Origin: an uncultured Muribaculaceae bacterium
GTDB taxonomy: Bacteria > Bacteroidota > Bacteroidia > Bacteroidales > Muribaculaceae
Assembly: GCA_934675575.1 (NCBI GenBank)
Contig: CAKUQQ010000006.1
Span: forward strand, 1-64,000
Reading direction: 5' to 3'
DNA length: 64,000 bases
Shown here one piece after another: positions 37,994 to 46,754 of the stretch. A program made the translations under genes and the position numbers. Position 1 is the stretch's first letter, and the number at the start of each line of letters is the position of its first letter. The notes beneath the pieces were generated by a model. It had not been told where the DNA came from. It did not search any database and saw only the letters and a list, made by a program, of their open reading frames with translations.

Positions 37994-39262
37994 CTAAAGT
38001 CCTAACGATGCAACCAAATCATCACGTGTGTTTTCTGCCACCGTTTTGCCGTTTGGCGGCAGCAAGTAATCATTAAAAAATGCTTTACGTTGCGGCTTCA
38101 ACGGGTCAGAGCCTCCAAGCACAGTGTCTTCAACAAACCTCACCACATCTTCCGCATTTTTGCCTATATATTGCATTTTATAAGCAAGTTTGCCAAAGTC
38201 GCTTTGAGTGGCAAGAAGAGCGTCTATGTCCTTAGACACAAACATCACCGGATTTTGCGAATAGTGATATTCCACGGCAAAAGAGCCACTGTCATGCACC
38301 ATGGCATCGCTCGTCATAAACAAATCCACAAACTCTCCTGTTTCGAGCTGCGTGTTTGGCATTGTTGCCCATTTCTCATAATAGGCGTCGGTCTTTGCCT
38401 TTCCCCAGTCTTTGTGTCGATAAAGCTCTGTCAGCAATCTTGGGTGAGGCTTAAATGCTATCTGCAGTCTGTCAGCATATCGCTCGGCTAAGTCCACCAT
38501 AAGCTGTGCCAACCACAAGAAGTTAGACCGTTGTATCAACCCGAATTCCTGAACAATCGCATAGTGCGGTGCCCAAATAAGCCTTTTGCGTTGCTTGCCG
38601 TCATCGATTTTTCGCCAGTTGTCTTTGTGTGTCTTTGCCAAAAAGTCGTCAGCATTGGCATAACCCACCACCCTCACGTTGCACCCTTTGTTTTGTGCTG
38701 TTTTTTGGGCTTCCTTCAAGTGGAGTGCTGTGGAGTAATACAGTCGCCATGCCAAATTGTGAAAATGAAAATTATAAGACCATTTGCCTTTTGAGGTCCA
38801 AAATGCATATGGATAATAACAAATCAGCTTGTCATAAAATCTTTTGCAGTCATGTTCCGGCACAAGTAGATTTTCATAAGGCTGCGGATAGAATAGTATA
38901 TCGGGGTTCAACTCCGTTGCTACATCAAACGCCCTATTATTCTCTTGGTCCACATCACAGTCCACGAAACGAATGCCTTTTGCACAAAAATATGCTCTCA
39001 TTTGCTCCACATCACGCCTTTGTTGCTCCAATGTGTAGTCTATGCTCGGAGAAAGCACAATTGTGGCATTAAAGCGGTCATCTCCTGCCAGCAGTTCATA
39101 AAGGTGCTGATAACGCCACATCGACACGCTCATGGCAAAAAACACCACATTCACCGGCCGTTCCCTGTCAAGTTTCTCAACATAGCGTTTGTGTACACGC
39201 TCTATCTCCCTATATCGCCACACATGCAAGTATAGAGAACGAATTATCTGGCTGATGTTCAT
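37994..39262 (-). CDS. CDP-glycerol glycerophosphotransferase-like protein
   Basis: A 422-residue protein resembling the TagB/TagF-type glycosyltransferase-B fold group that transfers glycerol phosphate (or another CDP-activated alcohol phosphate) to a sugar or polymer. The conserved C-terminal elements are visible: LIWAPHYAI (about 232-240), FKPHPRL (about 272-278) and the SDAMVHDSGSFAVEYHY block (about 313-329), with the His and Asp/Ser set typical of the family. No signal peptide or membrane span, so it acts on the cytoplasmic face. It follows the nucleotidyltransferase fusion by 30 bases on the same strand. Gram-negative members are usually of surface polysaccharide loci; the exact donor is not known. 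Confidence 0.8.
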   Translation of the reverse strand: MNISQIIRSLYLHVWRYREIERVHKRYVEKLDRERPVNVVFFAMSVSMWRYQHLYELLAGDDRFNATIVLSPSIDYTLEQQRRDVEQMRAYFCAKGIRFVDCDVDQENNRAFDVATELNPDILFYPQPYENLLVPEHDCKRFYDKLICYYPYAFWTSKGKWSYNFHFHNLAWRLYYSTALHLKEAQKTAQNKGCNVRVVGYANADDFLAKTHKDNWRKIDDGKQRKRLIWAPHYAIVQEFGLIQRSNFLWLAQLMVDLAERYADRLQIAFKPHPRLLTELYRHKDWGKAKTDAYYEKWATMPNTQLETGEFVDLFMTSDAMVHDSGSFAVEYHYSQNPVMFVSKDIDALLATQSDFGKLAYKMQYIGKNAEDVVRFVEDTVLGGSDPLKPQRKAFFNDYLLPPNGKTVAENTRDDLVASLGL

Positions 39263-39292
39263 ACTGCAAACACTTTTTGCAATTCTTTATTT

Positions 39293-41107
39293 TTACTCCA
39301 AGCCTTTAAGTGCTTTGACCAAATAATCATTGTCGGCGCTGTCTCTAACAGAAATCCTCACATAGTTACGCCCCTTCATGGCATTTTTAGTGCCGCAGTC
39401 CTTTATCAGTATGTTGCACTTGGCAAGCAAGGTCTCGGTCAATTCCTTTGATGTGTATTTTCCTTTAACCTCACACAAGAAATAGTTGGCTTGCGATGGC
39501 ACTACACGCAAGAAGCTGATTTCTGACAATGCTTTGAAGAAGCGGTTGCGCTCCTCTTGAAATTTGCGGCAAGCGTCTTTATAAAAACTGTCATACTTGT
39601 TGTATATCTGCATATAGAACTCCGCGAATGAGTTGATGTTCCATATTGCCACATCTTTCTTTATTGCGTCTATTAAAGCCGTGTTTCCACTTGCCATCAC
39701 GCCAAGGCGCAGACCAGGCACACCATACGACTTGCTGATGCTCTTCATCACAATCAGATTTGTATGTGAGTCAAGTATTTCATCAGTCAGCAGTGTGTTG
39801 TTTTCAAATCCATCTGAAAAATCCACAAACGACTCATCTACAATCAGCGTTATGTCCTTAGCCTCACACCAGCCTGCAAAGTCAAGCACATCTTCTCGTG
39901 CCACAAAGTTGCCCGATGGATTGTCTGGGTTTACAAGTAATATTGTCTTAACGTCCTTGTCTGCAAAAAAGGCTTTCAGCTCAGCTATGCCATAAGAAAA
40001 ATCGTCGTTTGCCGGCACAAACGGCACCACGGCCTCTTTTGAGAGACGATTTGGATATTCCTCAAATGTGGGATATGTCACTCCCACCTTGCCACTTGTC
40101 TGCTCCATTAGGCTCTTGATTAGCTCTGCTGCGCCATTGCCAACCACAATCTTTTTCTGATTTATACCGAAATATTTTCCTGCAAGCAGTGAGTTTACCG
40201 ACATACCCGAGGGATATTCCGTGAGCAGCACATCAAAATTGGCTCGCAACTCGTCTTTCATGCGCTGTGTCGGGAAAAATGGGTTCACTAAGTAGCAGAA
40301 ATCTTTCATCTTGGGGTATCGCCAATAACCGCCGTAGCGCTTGCTGTAACGCTGCAATCGCTCGTTGTCGGGCAGAAACAACGTCTCGGCTATGTCAAGG
40401 TCTTGCACATCGTCAATCTCATACCACCGCTCGTTTCCTATAGGCAGTGCTTTCATTGTGGATTTGTCAAGCAGCGTTATCACTCTCAACACTTGCTCGT
40501 AATATTCGTTGTTGCCCATCACTTTGCAATAGGCGTTCAAAAACGGCACGTATGTTTTCTCTGAAAAATCTTTGCTGAACTTATATATGTTTACTGTCTT
40601 GTAGTAGCTGTTGACTTCTGAATACTTAAATGCCTTTTTCGGCACAAAGTTCACTATGTTGTTGTCGCTGTCAATGCGCACCATTGTCCCGTCCATCCAG
40701 GTTTCATATTTTGCCACAAGAGCCAGATTTGGATAAGGATTCTCAACAATCATGTGCAACAGCTTGTCATCATATATCAAGTCGCTTTCAAGCAGCAATG
40801 TGTCATCTTCTTGCAGTTGCTTCTCAACCTTCCACAGCGAGTAGATATTGTTTGTTTTGTCATATATGGGGTTTGACACAAATTCTATCTTCACCTTGCC
40901 GTCATACCTATTGCCTATATAATCCACAAGTTCCTTTCCCTTGTAACCGACAACTATGACCACTCTTTTCAAGTCAAGCTCCGATAGTTGGTTAAGCACA
41001 CGGTCTATTAATCTAACGCCATTCACCGGCACCATGCACTTTGTGTTGTCTTTGGTGTATTCTCCCAATCGGCGGCCCATTCCAGCCGCAAGAATAATTG
41101 CTTGCAT
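39293..41107 (-). CDS. Fused nucleotidyltransferase and class I/II PLP aminotransferase-like enzyme
   Basis: A 604-residue two-domain enzyme. Residues 1 to about 235 form a LicC-like nucleotidyltransferase: LAAGMGRRLGEYT near the start with Lys in TKCMVPVNG, and the metal-binding LLLESDLIYD and ERWYEIDD elements. Residues about 255-604 form a fold-I PLP domain like HisC or the phosphothreonine decarboxylase CobD, with Lys459 in SISKSYGVPGLRLG, DNPSGNF and the carboxylate-binding Arg in YVRISVRDSADND. A CobD-like part could decarboxylate phosphoserine or phosphothreonine to an amino-alcohol phosphate, and the other part could load it onto CTP; this is inference. An aminotransferase acting on 2-phosphonoacetaldehyde (PntC type) is an alternative. 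The neighbouring CDP-alcohol-type transferase fits a CDP-activated product. Confidence 0.82.
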   Translation of the reverse strand: MQAIILAAGMGRRLGEYTKDNTKCMVPVNGVRLIDRVLNQLSELDLKRVVIVVGYKGKELVDYIGNRYDGKVKIEFVSNPIYDKTNNIYSLWKVEKQLQEDDTLLLESDLIYDDKLLHMIVENPYPNLALVAKYETWMDGTMVRIDSDNNIVNFVPKKAFKYSEVNSYYKTVNIYKFSKDFSEKTYVPFLNAYCKVMGNNEYYEQVLRVITLLDKSTMKALPIGNERWYEIDDVQDLDIAETLFLPDNERLQRYSKRYGGYWRYPKMKDFCYLVNPFFPTQRMKDELRANFDVLLTEYPSGMSVNSLLAGKYFGINQKKIVVGNGAAELIKSLMEQTSGKVGVTYPTFEEYPNRLSKEAVVPFVPANDDFSYGIAELKAFFADKDVKTILLVNPDNPSGNFVAREDVLDFAGWCEAKDITLIVDESFVDFSDGFENNTLLTDEILDSHTNLIVMKSISKSYGVPGLRLGVMASGNTALIDAIKKDVAIWNINSFAEFYMQIYNKYDSFYKDACRKFQEERNRFFKALSEISFLRVVPSQANYFLCEVKGKYTSKELTETLLAKCNILIKDCGTKNAMKGRNYVRISVRDSADNDYLVKALKGLE

Positions 41108-41133
41108 ATAAATATCTTTTCTTTTACGCCACT

Positions 41134-41141
41134 CAAAGTTA
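41134..41141 (-). promoter_or_regulatory. Candidate promoter of the fusion-enzyme and glycerophosphotransferase genes
   Basis: Minus-strand TAACTTTG, 26 bases upstream of the ATG at 41107. No -33 TTTG was found at the right distance. Confidence 0.4.
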
Positions 41142-41195
41142 CAAATTTATTTTTAAGGTTGGCCTGCAGCTTTCAGATATTTCAAAAAGCAACCC

Positions 41196-41226
41196 TTTGC
41201 CACAACCATTTTTTGAAATAAATTTG
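41196..41226 (+). promoter_or_regulatory. Consensus promoter of the second flippase gene
   Basis: TTTG at 41196-41199, a 19-base spacer and TAAATTTG at 41219-41226, an exact match to TTTG-N19-TAnnTTTG. The ATG at 41251 is 24 bases further. It supports that ATG over the start at 41098. Confidence 0.78.
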
Positions 41227-41250
41227 CATCATTATTACGCAAAACCAGGC

Positions 41251-42672
41251 ATGGCAGAAAAGCAAAGCACATTCGGCAAGTTATTCAAAAGCATGGGCAT
41301 TTATTCAATAGGTGTTCTCGGCACAAGGATTATCACATTTCTCCTTATTCCGTTTTATACCTACTTCATAGCTCGCCCAGCCGACTATGGCTATTATGAC
41401 CTTTGCCTTAACATCTGCATGCTGCTCACGCCTGTAGTGACACTGCAAATGCGAGAAGGCGCTTTCCGATTTCTGCTAACGGCCGAAACACCCGATGCCA
41501 AAACGGCAATCATAACATTCATCTACAAAACGCTGGCAGCCAGTGTTGCCGTGACCATAGTCCTGACTGTCATTGCCGCTTTATTCGCCCACATTCCATA
41601 TTTAGGCTACACGGCGGCACTCCTCACGCTAATGTCAATCTATGAGGTGGTTTGCCAAATAGCACGAGGTCTCAATGACAATAAGGTATATGTGACCTCC
41701 AACATAATTCTGGCACTTCTTACAGCTGTGCTTAGCGCTGCTTTCATTGTCTTGCTCCAACTCGACATAAAAGGCATTTTCCTCGCCGGTATTGTTGCCC
41801 GCATCATTTGCATAGGCTTCATTGAAGTAAAAATAAAAACACTAAGTTGCTTTTTCAATCCACACGCTGCCACAGTCCAAATAGGACACAGCATCATGAA
41901 ATACTCTCTGCCGCTAATTCCGTTTGCCGTGTGCTGGTGGCTGACCACAAGCAGCGACCGTTTTTTCATCAACCACTATCTCGGGCTTGACATAAACGGA
42001 ATTTATGCCGTGGCAATCAGATTTGGCGGAATAATCCAGTCATTGGCCATCATATTCTATCAGGCCTGGCAAGAAACCGCAATCACACACACCGACGACA
42101 GCGACCGCAACACTCTTTATTCCAAAGTTTTCAACTACTACATTCACTTCCTTTGCATTTTGTTTCTGCTCTACGCTGTGCTGCTTAAAGTGAATTATGG
42201 TTGGATTGTGTCGGCCAACTATCGCTCAAGTCTGATATACATATTCCCTGTGGGCATAACAGCCATCATCAATGCGTTGGCTTCTTCATTTTTTGTACCA
42301 GGCTACCAAAGCCAAATGGACTCGACCCACGTTTTCAAATCCACGGCCATCACTGCAGCCGCCAATGTAGTGCTCAACTTCTTGCTTGTGCCCATTTGGG
42401 GCATTTGCGGAATACTTGCCACCTCATTCATTTCCTACGCCGGACTACTTGCCATAAGGTGCATAGACTTCCGCCGCTACTTCAAGATAAAGCTCTACAA
42501 AACCACACTTGTGCCCATAGCTTTATGTGCCCTGTGCAGCATACCGTTTTATTTCAGTCACACTCCCCTGCTCGATTTAGCATATCTAATCCTTTCACTG
42601 ACCATAGCAATCTGCACACTCCCCCACGATTTTCGCCAGTTCATCAAGCAAAGACTCCCCCATCGCCACTAA
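41251..42672 (+). CDS. Second Wzx/MOP-type flippase
   Basis: A 473-residue membrane protein of the polysaccharide-export flippase superfamily, distinct from the first one. The N-terminus (MAEKQSTFGKLFKSMGIYSIGVLGTRIITFLLIP) has the basic lead and first helix, and YFIARPADYGYYDLCLNI matches the conserved second-helix region. About twelve to fourteen hydrophobic segments are visible. The start at 41251 lies just behind a perfect promoter; an open upstream extension to 41098 is not used because it begins before the promoter. Unlike the first flippase it is nearer to the O-antigen (Wzx)/RfbX-like branch; substrate is unknown. It diverges from the fusion-enzyme gene. Confidence 0.87.
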   Translation: MAEKQSTFGKLFKSMGIYSIGVLGTRIITFLLIPFYTYFIARPADYGYYDLCLNICMLLTPVVTLQMREGAFRFLLTAETPDAKTAIITFIYKTLAASVAVTIVLTVIAALFAHIPYLGYTAALLTLMSIYEVVCQIARGLNDNKVYVTSNIILALLTAVLSAAFIVLLQLDIKGIFLAGIVARIICIGFIEVKIKTLSCFFNPHAATVQIGHSIMKYSLPLIPFAVCWWLTTSSDRFFINHYLGLDINGIYAVAIRFGGIIQSLAIIFYQAWQETAITHTDDSDRNTLYSKVFNYYIHFLCILFLLYAVLLKVNYGWIVSANYRSSLIYIFPVGITAIINALASSFFVPGYQSQMDSTHVFKSTAITAAANVVLNFLLVPIWGICGILATSFISYAGLLAIRCIDFRRYFKIKLYKTTLVPIALCALCSIPFYFSHTPLLDLAYLILSLTIAICTLPHDFRQFIKQRLPHRH

Positions 42673-42753
42673 ATGCCACTGCAATACAGCAGAAATCGAA
42701 AAAAACATTTTTAAGAACCACGGCTTGGAAATGATTTTTTCAACAAAATGATA

Positions 42754-42761
42754 TATATTTG
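42754..42761 (+). promoter_or_regulatory. Candidate promoter of aroE-comEC
   Basis: TATATTTG matches TAnnTTTG, 28 bases before the aroE ATG. A -33 TTTG at standard distance is not evident. Confidence 0.45.
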
Positions 42762-42789
42762 TAGGTGTTAATAATAATGAAATTTTGCT

Positions 42790-43569
42790 ATGTCCGCTTT
42801 ATTCAACAGTAAAAAATACTACGGCCTTATTGGCTATCCGCTAACTCATTCTTTCTCTATGGACTTTTTCAACCAAAAGTTCGGTGCAGAAAAAATCAAT
42901 GCAGAATATCTTAATTTTGAGATTGATGACATTGGTAAACTCATGGAAGTCATAAGTGAATATCCAGAATTAAACGGACTCAACGTAACATCGCCATACA
43001 AACAGGCAATCATTCCTTATCTTGACGAGCTTGATGAGACCGCAAAGGCAATCGGAGCTGTGAATGTTGTGAAAATAGACAAAAGCGGAAAAAATCAAGA
43101 TGTAAAGCTCATAGGCTACAACACCGATGCCATTGGTTTTGCCAACTCAATCCGTCCAATGCTTTCCGACAAAATGAAGTCAGCTTTGGTGATGGGTTCT
43201 GGGGGGGCAGCAAAAGCAGTGAAATATGCTCTCAACAAGCTTGGCATAGAGTCACACACCATTTCACGCAAAAAATCATTTTCCACAATAACCTACGAAG
43301 AGCTGACAAAATCTATGGTTCACAAAAATTTGATTGTTGTCAATGCCACGCCTCTCGGCATGTACCCCAACGTGGACGCTTGCCCCGATTTCCCATTCAG
43401 ATTTTTGACAAAAGACCACTTGTGCTACGACCTCATCTACAATCCTGAAGAAACCGTCTTCTTAAAGCGTGCAAAGCAATATGGCGCAAGTTGCAAAAAC
43501 GGCTTGGAAATGCTGTTACTGCAAGCATTTGCCTCATACGACATCTGGACAAAAGGCCACGTTGAATGA
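42790..43569 (+). CDS. aroE: Shikimate dehydrogenase (NADP+)
   Basis: Reduces 3-dehydroshikimate to shikimate in the chorismate pathway for aromatic amino acids. The 259-residue protein has the substrate-binding start YGLIGYPLTHSFSMDFFN, the catalytic Lys/Asp in NVTSPYKQAIIPYLDEL and TDAIGF, and an NADP-binding glycine motif GSGGAAKAVKYAL (about 137-149). The end NGLEMLLLQAFASYDIWTG-type pattern is present (NGLEMLLLQAFASYDIWTK). Length is at the short end of the family (about 250-290). It is followed 24 bases later by comEC on the same strand, so the two are likely co-transcribed. Confidence 0.94.
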   Translation: MSALFNSKKYYGLIGYPLTHSFSMDFFNQKFGAEKINAEYLNFEIDDIGKLMEVISEYPELNGLNVTSPYKQAIIPYLDELDETAKAIGAVNVVKIDKSGKNQDVKLIGYNTDAIGFANSIRPMLSDKMKSALVMGSGGAAKAVKYALNKLGIESHTISRKKSFSTITYEELTKSMVHKNLIVVNATPLGMYPNVDACPDFPFRFLTKDHLCYDLIYNPEETVFLKRAKQYGASCKNGLEMLLLQAFASYDIWTKGHVE

Positions 43570-43593
43570 TTTGACCATTAGGCTCTCTGTCCC

Positions 43594-45681
43594 ATGAATC
43601 CGCCTCCACGAATCTCAAGTGTTCCGCTACTGCGGATACTCTTGCCATTCATTGTTGGAATTCTTGCACATCAAGTCTGTAATGGGTTCATATTCCCTAT
43701 CGCGGCTTTTGCCATGGCCATATTGACCTATGCCACATTAAGATTCATCTCCGCAAAAAATCCATCTGCCAGATACCGGCTTTCTCCATTTCACATAATA
43801 CCATTCTCTGTTGCATTTGTGGCTCTGGGCTTCACCGCGGCCGAAGCAAATGCCACCACTGAGTTAAACATGCGTCAAGTTAACGGCAAATATGTAGTAG
43901 CACGCATAAGCGATATTTCTTTTTCTGATTTTTCCATGAGCATAAAGCTTGATATTTGTGGGTATTATTCAGACAATGGTCATTTTGTTCAAACACACAA
44001 ATCAAAGGCATTAGTCTCAACCAAAGGCTGTAACTACCAACTGCAACCAGGCGACATCGTAACATTCAAGAGCAATCTTTCTGCAATTAAAAACAATGGA
44101 AACCCCGACGAATTTGACTATGCCGAATTTATGCGCCGGCAAGGCTACATATATTGCCAGCATATCGACCAGCACGAAGTGCTGAAATGCGGCCACAAAG
44201 ACGACATTCTGACGCTGCTCTCAAACACGCGAAACATCATTCAAAACAAAATTCTTTCAGCGAATTTGCCCACAGCCACTCAAGGCATGCTAATAGCTGT
44301 GCTACTCGGAAACAATGATTTTATAGACGCCCAAACGCGTCAAGATTTCTCCAATGCAGGTGTTGCCCACTTGCTGGCTCTTAGCGGACTGCACATTGGC
44401 ATATTAACCTTTATCTTCTGGTGGCTGCTGTTTCCTCTTGACTTTTGCGGACTAAAGAAACTACGCCTATGCCTCACTCTGCTGGCATTGTGCGCCTATG
44501 CAGCTTTCTCCGGACTCTCCACTTCGGTTGTGCGCTCAACAATAATGTTTGCATTTGTGTTTATAGCCTTAATTTCCGACCGCAGGCCCAATGCCTTGAA
44601 TTCACTTGCCTTTGCAGCCCTAATCATATTGACATTCTCGCCCAACGCTCTCTATAGTGCCGGTTTTCAGCTGAGTTTTATCACAGTTTTATCACTGGTA
44701 CTTTTCAATATGGTCTGCGCCACACATTTCAAGGTGCGGTTCCTCAACCAAGTTGCATCACTATTCCTCACTTCACTTGTAGCAATGTCATCAACACTTG
44801 CCTTAACCGGATATTATTTCCACTCCATATCTGTGATTGGCGTGTTGACCAACATGCTAATCTTGCCAATTTTCCCATTGTTCATTTTTATAGGAGTTGC
44901 ATTCATTTTCTTGACGGTTATTGGCGCTCATCTGCAATTTGTCGGGTGGCTCATTGACATGCTTGGCAAATACATCAGCTTCGTGGTCGGTGCAGCAAAC
45001 GCTATGCCCATGTCGCACATAAGCGGCATCTATATCCACGGCATTTCTGCCATTCTCTATTTCATGGCACTGCTAATGTTGTTTTTATGGATTTATAAGA
45101 AGAATGTCCGTTTCTTTATTTGTGCGTCTGCCTGTGTGGCAGTCATGATAGTTTATGGCTGCGCATCGCGGCTCGCTTTGCCAACAAAAGGCATTGTCGT
45201 CTTCAACGACTTCTCCTCTACTCCGGTTCTTTGCTTCAACAAGACAACAGCAGCAGTTTGGACACCAGAAGATGAAGATTTTGACTTAGACGAGTTCAAA
45301 AGAACACATATCGGATTTCTCTCACACTACGGCATTAACTCTCTTCATTCAGTCCGTGCCTACACAAATCAACAAGCCGATACTTACATGACAGGCAATT
45401 CTGCCATGATTTTTGGCAAGAAGTTTATAGTTGCTGGGAAAGGCCATTGGAAAAACGCCACAAACGGCCATGTCACAACAACCGACTATGTCATTGTTAG
45501 CAAAACGTTTCATGGCAAAATAGCAGACCTGCGCAAATTAATATCCTACAAAACATTGGTGCTGTCGGGTGCAATTTACAACGACAATCTAAATGCCCTG
45601 ATTCAAGAATGTAGCAGCCACTCTTGGCAGTTCCATTCACTTGCCGCCTCTGGAGCCATAACGATGTATATGGGCAATTAA
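43594..45681 (+). CDS. comEC: ComEC/Rec2-family DNA-uptake channel protein
   Basis: Predicted inner-membrane channel of the competence-type DNA transporter, 695 residues. An N-terminal pair of hydrophobic helices and a DUF4131-like soluble segment (about 60-200, with YVVARISDISFSDFSMSIKL) lead into the Competence domain (about 215-480) with VLLGNNDFIDAQTRQDFSNAGVAHLLALSGLHIGIL, the family signature. Eight or more helices follow. The C-terminal ~180 residues do not contain the HxHxDH metallo-beta-lactamase nuclease motif found in many ComEC proteins, as in other Bacteroidetes members. Whether the organism is naturally competent cannot be seen. It converges with the NlpC/P60 gene, overlapping by 4 bases. 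Confidence 0.88.
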   Translation: MNPPPRISSVPLLRILLPFIVGILAHQVCNGFIFPIAAFAMAILTYATLRFISAKNPSARYRLSPFHIIPFSVAFVALGFTAAEANATTELNMRQVNGKYVVARISDISFSDFSMSIKLDICGYYSDNGHFVQTHKSKALVSTKGCNYQLQPGDIVTFKSNLSAIKNNGNPDEFDYAEFMRRQGYIYCQHIDQHEVLKCGHKDDILTLLSNTRNIIQNKILSANLPTATQGMLIAVLLGNNDFIDAQTRQDFSNAGVAHLLALSGLHIGILTFIFWWLLFPLDFCGLKKLRLCLTLLALCAYAAFSGLSTSVVRSTIMFAFVFIALISDRRPNALNSLAFAALIILTFSPNALYSAGFQLSFITVLSLVLFNMVCATHFKVRFLNQVASLFLTSLVAMSSTLALTGYYFHSISVIGVLTNMLILPIFPLFIFIGVAFIFLTVIGAHLQFVGWLIDMLGKYISFVVGAANAMPMSHISGIYIHGISAILYFMALLMLFLWIYKKNVRFFICASACVAVMIVYGCASRLALPTKGIVVFNDFSSTPVLCFNKTTAAVWTPEDEDFDLDEFKRTHIGFLSHYGINSLHSVRAYTNQQADTYMTGNSAMIFGKKFIVAGKGHWKNATNGHVTTTDYVIVSKTFHGKIADLRKLISYKTLVLSGAIYNDNLNALIQECSSHSWQFHSLAASGAITMYMGN

Positions 45682-46220
45682 TTGGTTTGCGCCACTCTGC
45701 CAGCTTTGTAGAAATGCTTGACGTAGTAATTCTGCTTCAAATCACTTATGACAACACCCTTTGATGATGAGGAATGAATGAATTTGTCATCATAAAGATA
45801 TATGCCTACATGATTTATCCGTCGGCCCGAAGTGAAAAACACCAAATCACCTTCACGCAAATCATCACGAGAGATTTCTTCACAGTCTTTATCAAAAATT
45901 TCAGCAGAGCTCCGGTGCAGCTGCACGCCATAAGTCGCCTTAAAGACCTCTGACACGAAACCAGAGCAGTCGGTGCCACTCCGACTATGGCCACCGTAGG
46001 CATATGGCGTTCCAAGCCATTTAATCGCTTCGCAGTAGAGCTTGCTGTGCGACACTTCTTCAGGAAATTCTTTTTCAATCTCCTTAGTTGTGTTTTCTTT
46101 GTTTGAGTTGTTAACTCCATTTTTTGCCGTGTGGCACGACGACACCATGCACAGCATCACCATGCCCACAAGCAATCTAATTATATCTCCATTATGCCCT
46201 ATGCGATTAAAAATGACCAT
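45678..46220 (-). CDS. NlpC/P60 (C40) cell-wall endopeptidase, lipoprotein
   Basis: A cysteine peptidase of about 180 residues that cuts peptidoglycan stem peptides. The signal segment ends in a lipobox (MVMLCMVSSC), so the mature protein should be lipid-anchored from the Cys after VSS. The catalytic Cys is in GTDCSGFVSEVF (about 88-99), the His in RINHVGIYLY and a third polar residue in DKFIHSSSSKGV. The ATG at 46220 is preferred: a TTG further upstream lies in a terminator hairpin. It probably trims cell-wall linkages during growth. It shares 4 bases with comEC at the 3' end. Confidence 0.85.
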   Translation of the reverse strand: MVIFNRIGHNGDIIRLLVGMVMLCMVSSCHTAKNGVNNSNKENTTKEIEKEFPEEVSHSKLYCEAIKWLGTPYAYGGHSRSGTDCSGFVSEVFKATYGVQLHRSSAEIFDKDCEEISRDDLREGDLVFFTSGRRINHVGIYLYDDKFIHSSSSKGVVISDLKQNYYVKHFYKAGRVAQTN

Positions 46221-46242
46221 TTTTATATATTTCAAAAACAAA

Positions 46243-46263
46243 AAGGCTTGTAAAACAAGCCTT
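46243..46263 (-). terminator. Terminator after the DUF5606 gene
   Basis: Perfect 8-bp stem (46243-46250 with 46256-46263, arm AAGGCTTG), TAAAA loop, followed on the minus strand by tttttg. Confidence 0.75.
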
Positions 46264-46293
46264 TCTTAACTATGCGGCAAAAACGAAGCCGCT

Positions 46294-46725
46294 TTACTTT
46301 TGTTCTGATTCTGCTTCAGGCTCAGACTCCTTGGCCTCTTCCTTAAATGTGGTGTAACCAGCATTAACAAGGATATTATACCAAGATATAACCTTCTTGA
46401 TGTCTGTTTTATACACACGGTCTTCATCATAGTCTGGAAGCACTTCCTTAAAGAAGTCAGCAAGCTGGTCATTTGTCTTATAAGCAGCTGCATCAAGTGC
46501 CTTTCCGTCAAATTTCTTGTAGATTGACTCAAACACATCGCCCAATGGCACATCGTCACCAGTAGTGTAGATGGCAATATCGCCCAGCGAGATGATTTTG
46601 TCACGAGAATATGCCGGGTGGCGTTTCTTGTCAACCAAACTTTCCACAACAAGCACATTCTTACCGTATGAAACCAATTTATATAAACCCGGTTTGCCCG
46701 AAATAGATAAAACTTCCTTTAACAT
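46294..46725 (-). CDS. DUF5606 protein
   Basis: A 143-residue conserved Bacteroidetes protein of unknown function. The start LSISGKPGLYKLVSYGKNVLVVESL forms a small beta-barrel-like domain, then PAYSRDKIISLGDIAIYTT and a mixed helical region with LPDYDEDRVYKTDIKKVISWYNILVN, and a Glu/Ser-rich charged tail. No catalytic motif is visible. It has its own consensus promoter and terminator, and sits on the same strand as coaE with a 100-base gap. A nucleic-acid- or ribosome-associated role is only guessed from the fold-like start. Confidence 0.82.
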   Translation of the reverse strand: MLKEVLSISGKPGLYKLVSYGKNVLVVESLVDKKRHPAYSRDKIISLGDIAIYTTGDDVPLGDVFESIYKKFDGKALDAAAYKTNDQLADFFKEVLPDYDEDRVYKTDIKKVISWYNILVNAGYTTFKEEAKESEPEAESEQK

Positions 46726-46754
46726 AATTCTTGTTATTTCTATTAATACTGATA

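Noticed and set aside
39293..41107. A phosphonate-tailoring (PntC-type) reading of the fusion enzyme.
   Set aside because: No PEP mutase or phosphonopyruvate decarboxylase is in the window, and the PLP domain is HisC/CobD-like and not of the class V transaminase type. It stays an alternative only.
46218..46241. A TTG start for the NlpC/P60 lipoprotein, and similar TTG starts at smpB, the Yip1-like gene, the TPR gene, coaE and the ABC-F gene.
   Set aside because: In each case an ATG a few codons later gives a better signal or family N-terminus, and the longer forms overlap terminators, promoters or neighbouring genes.
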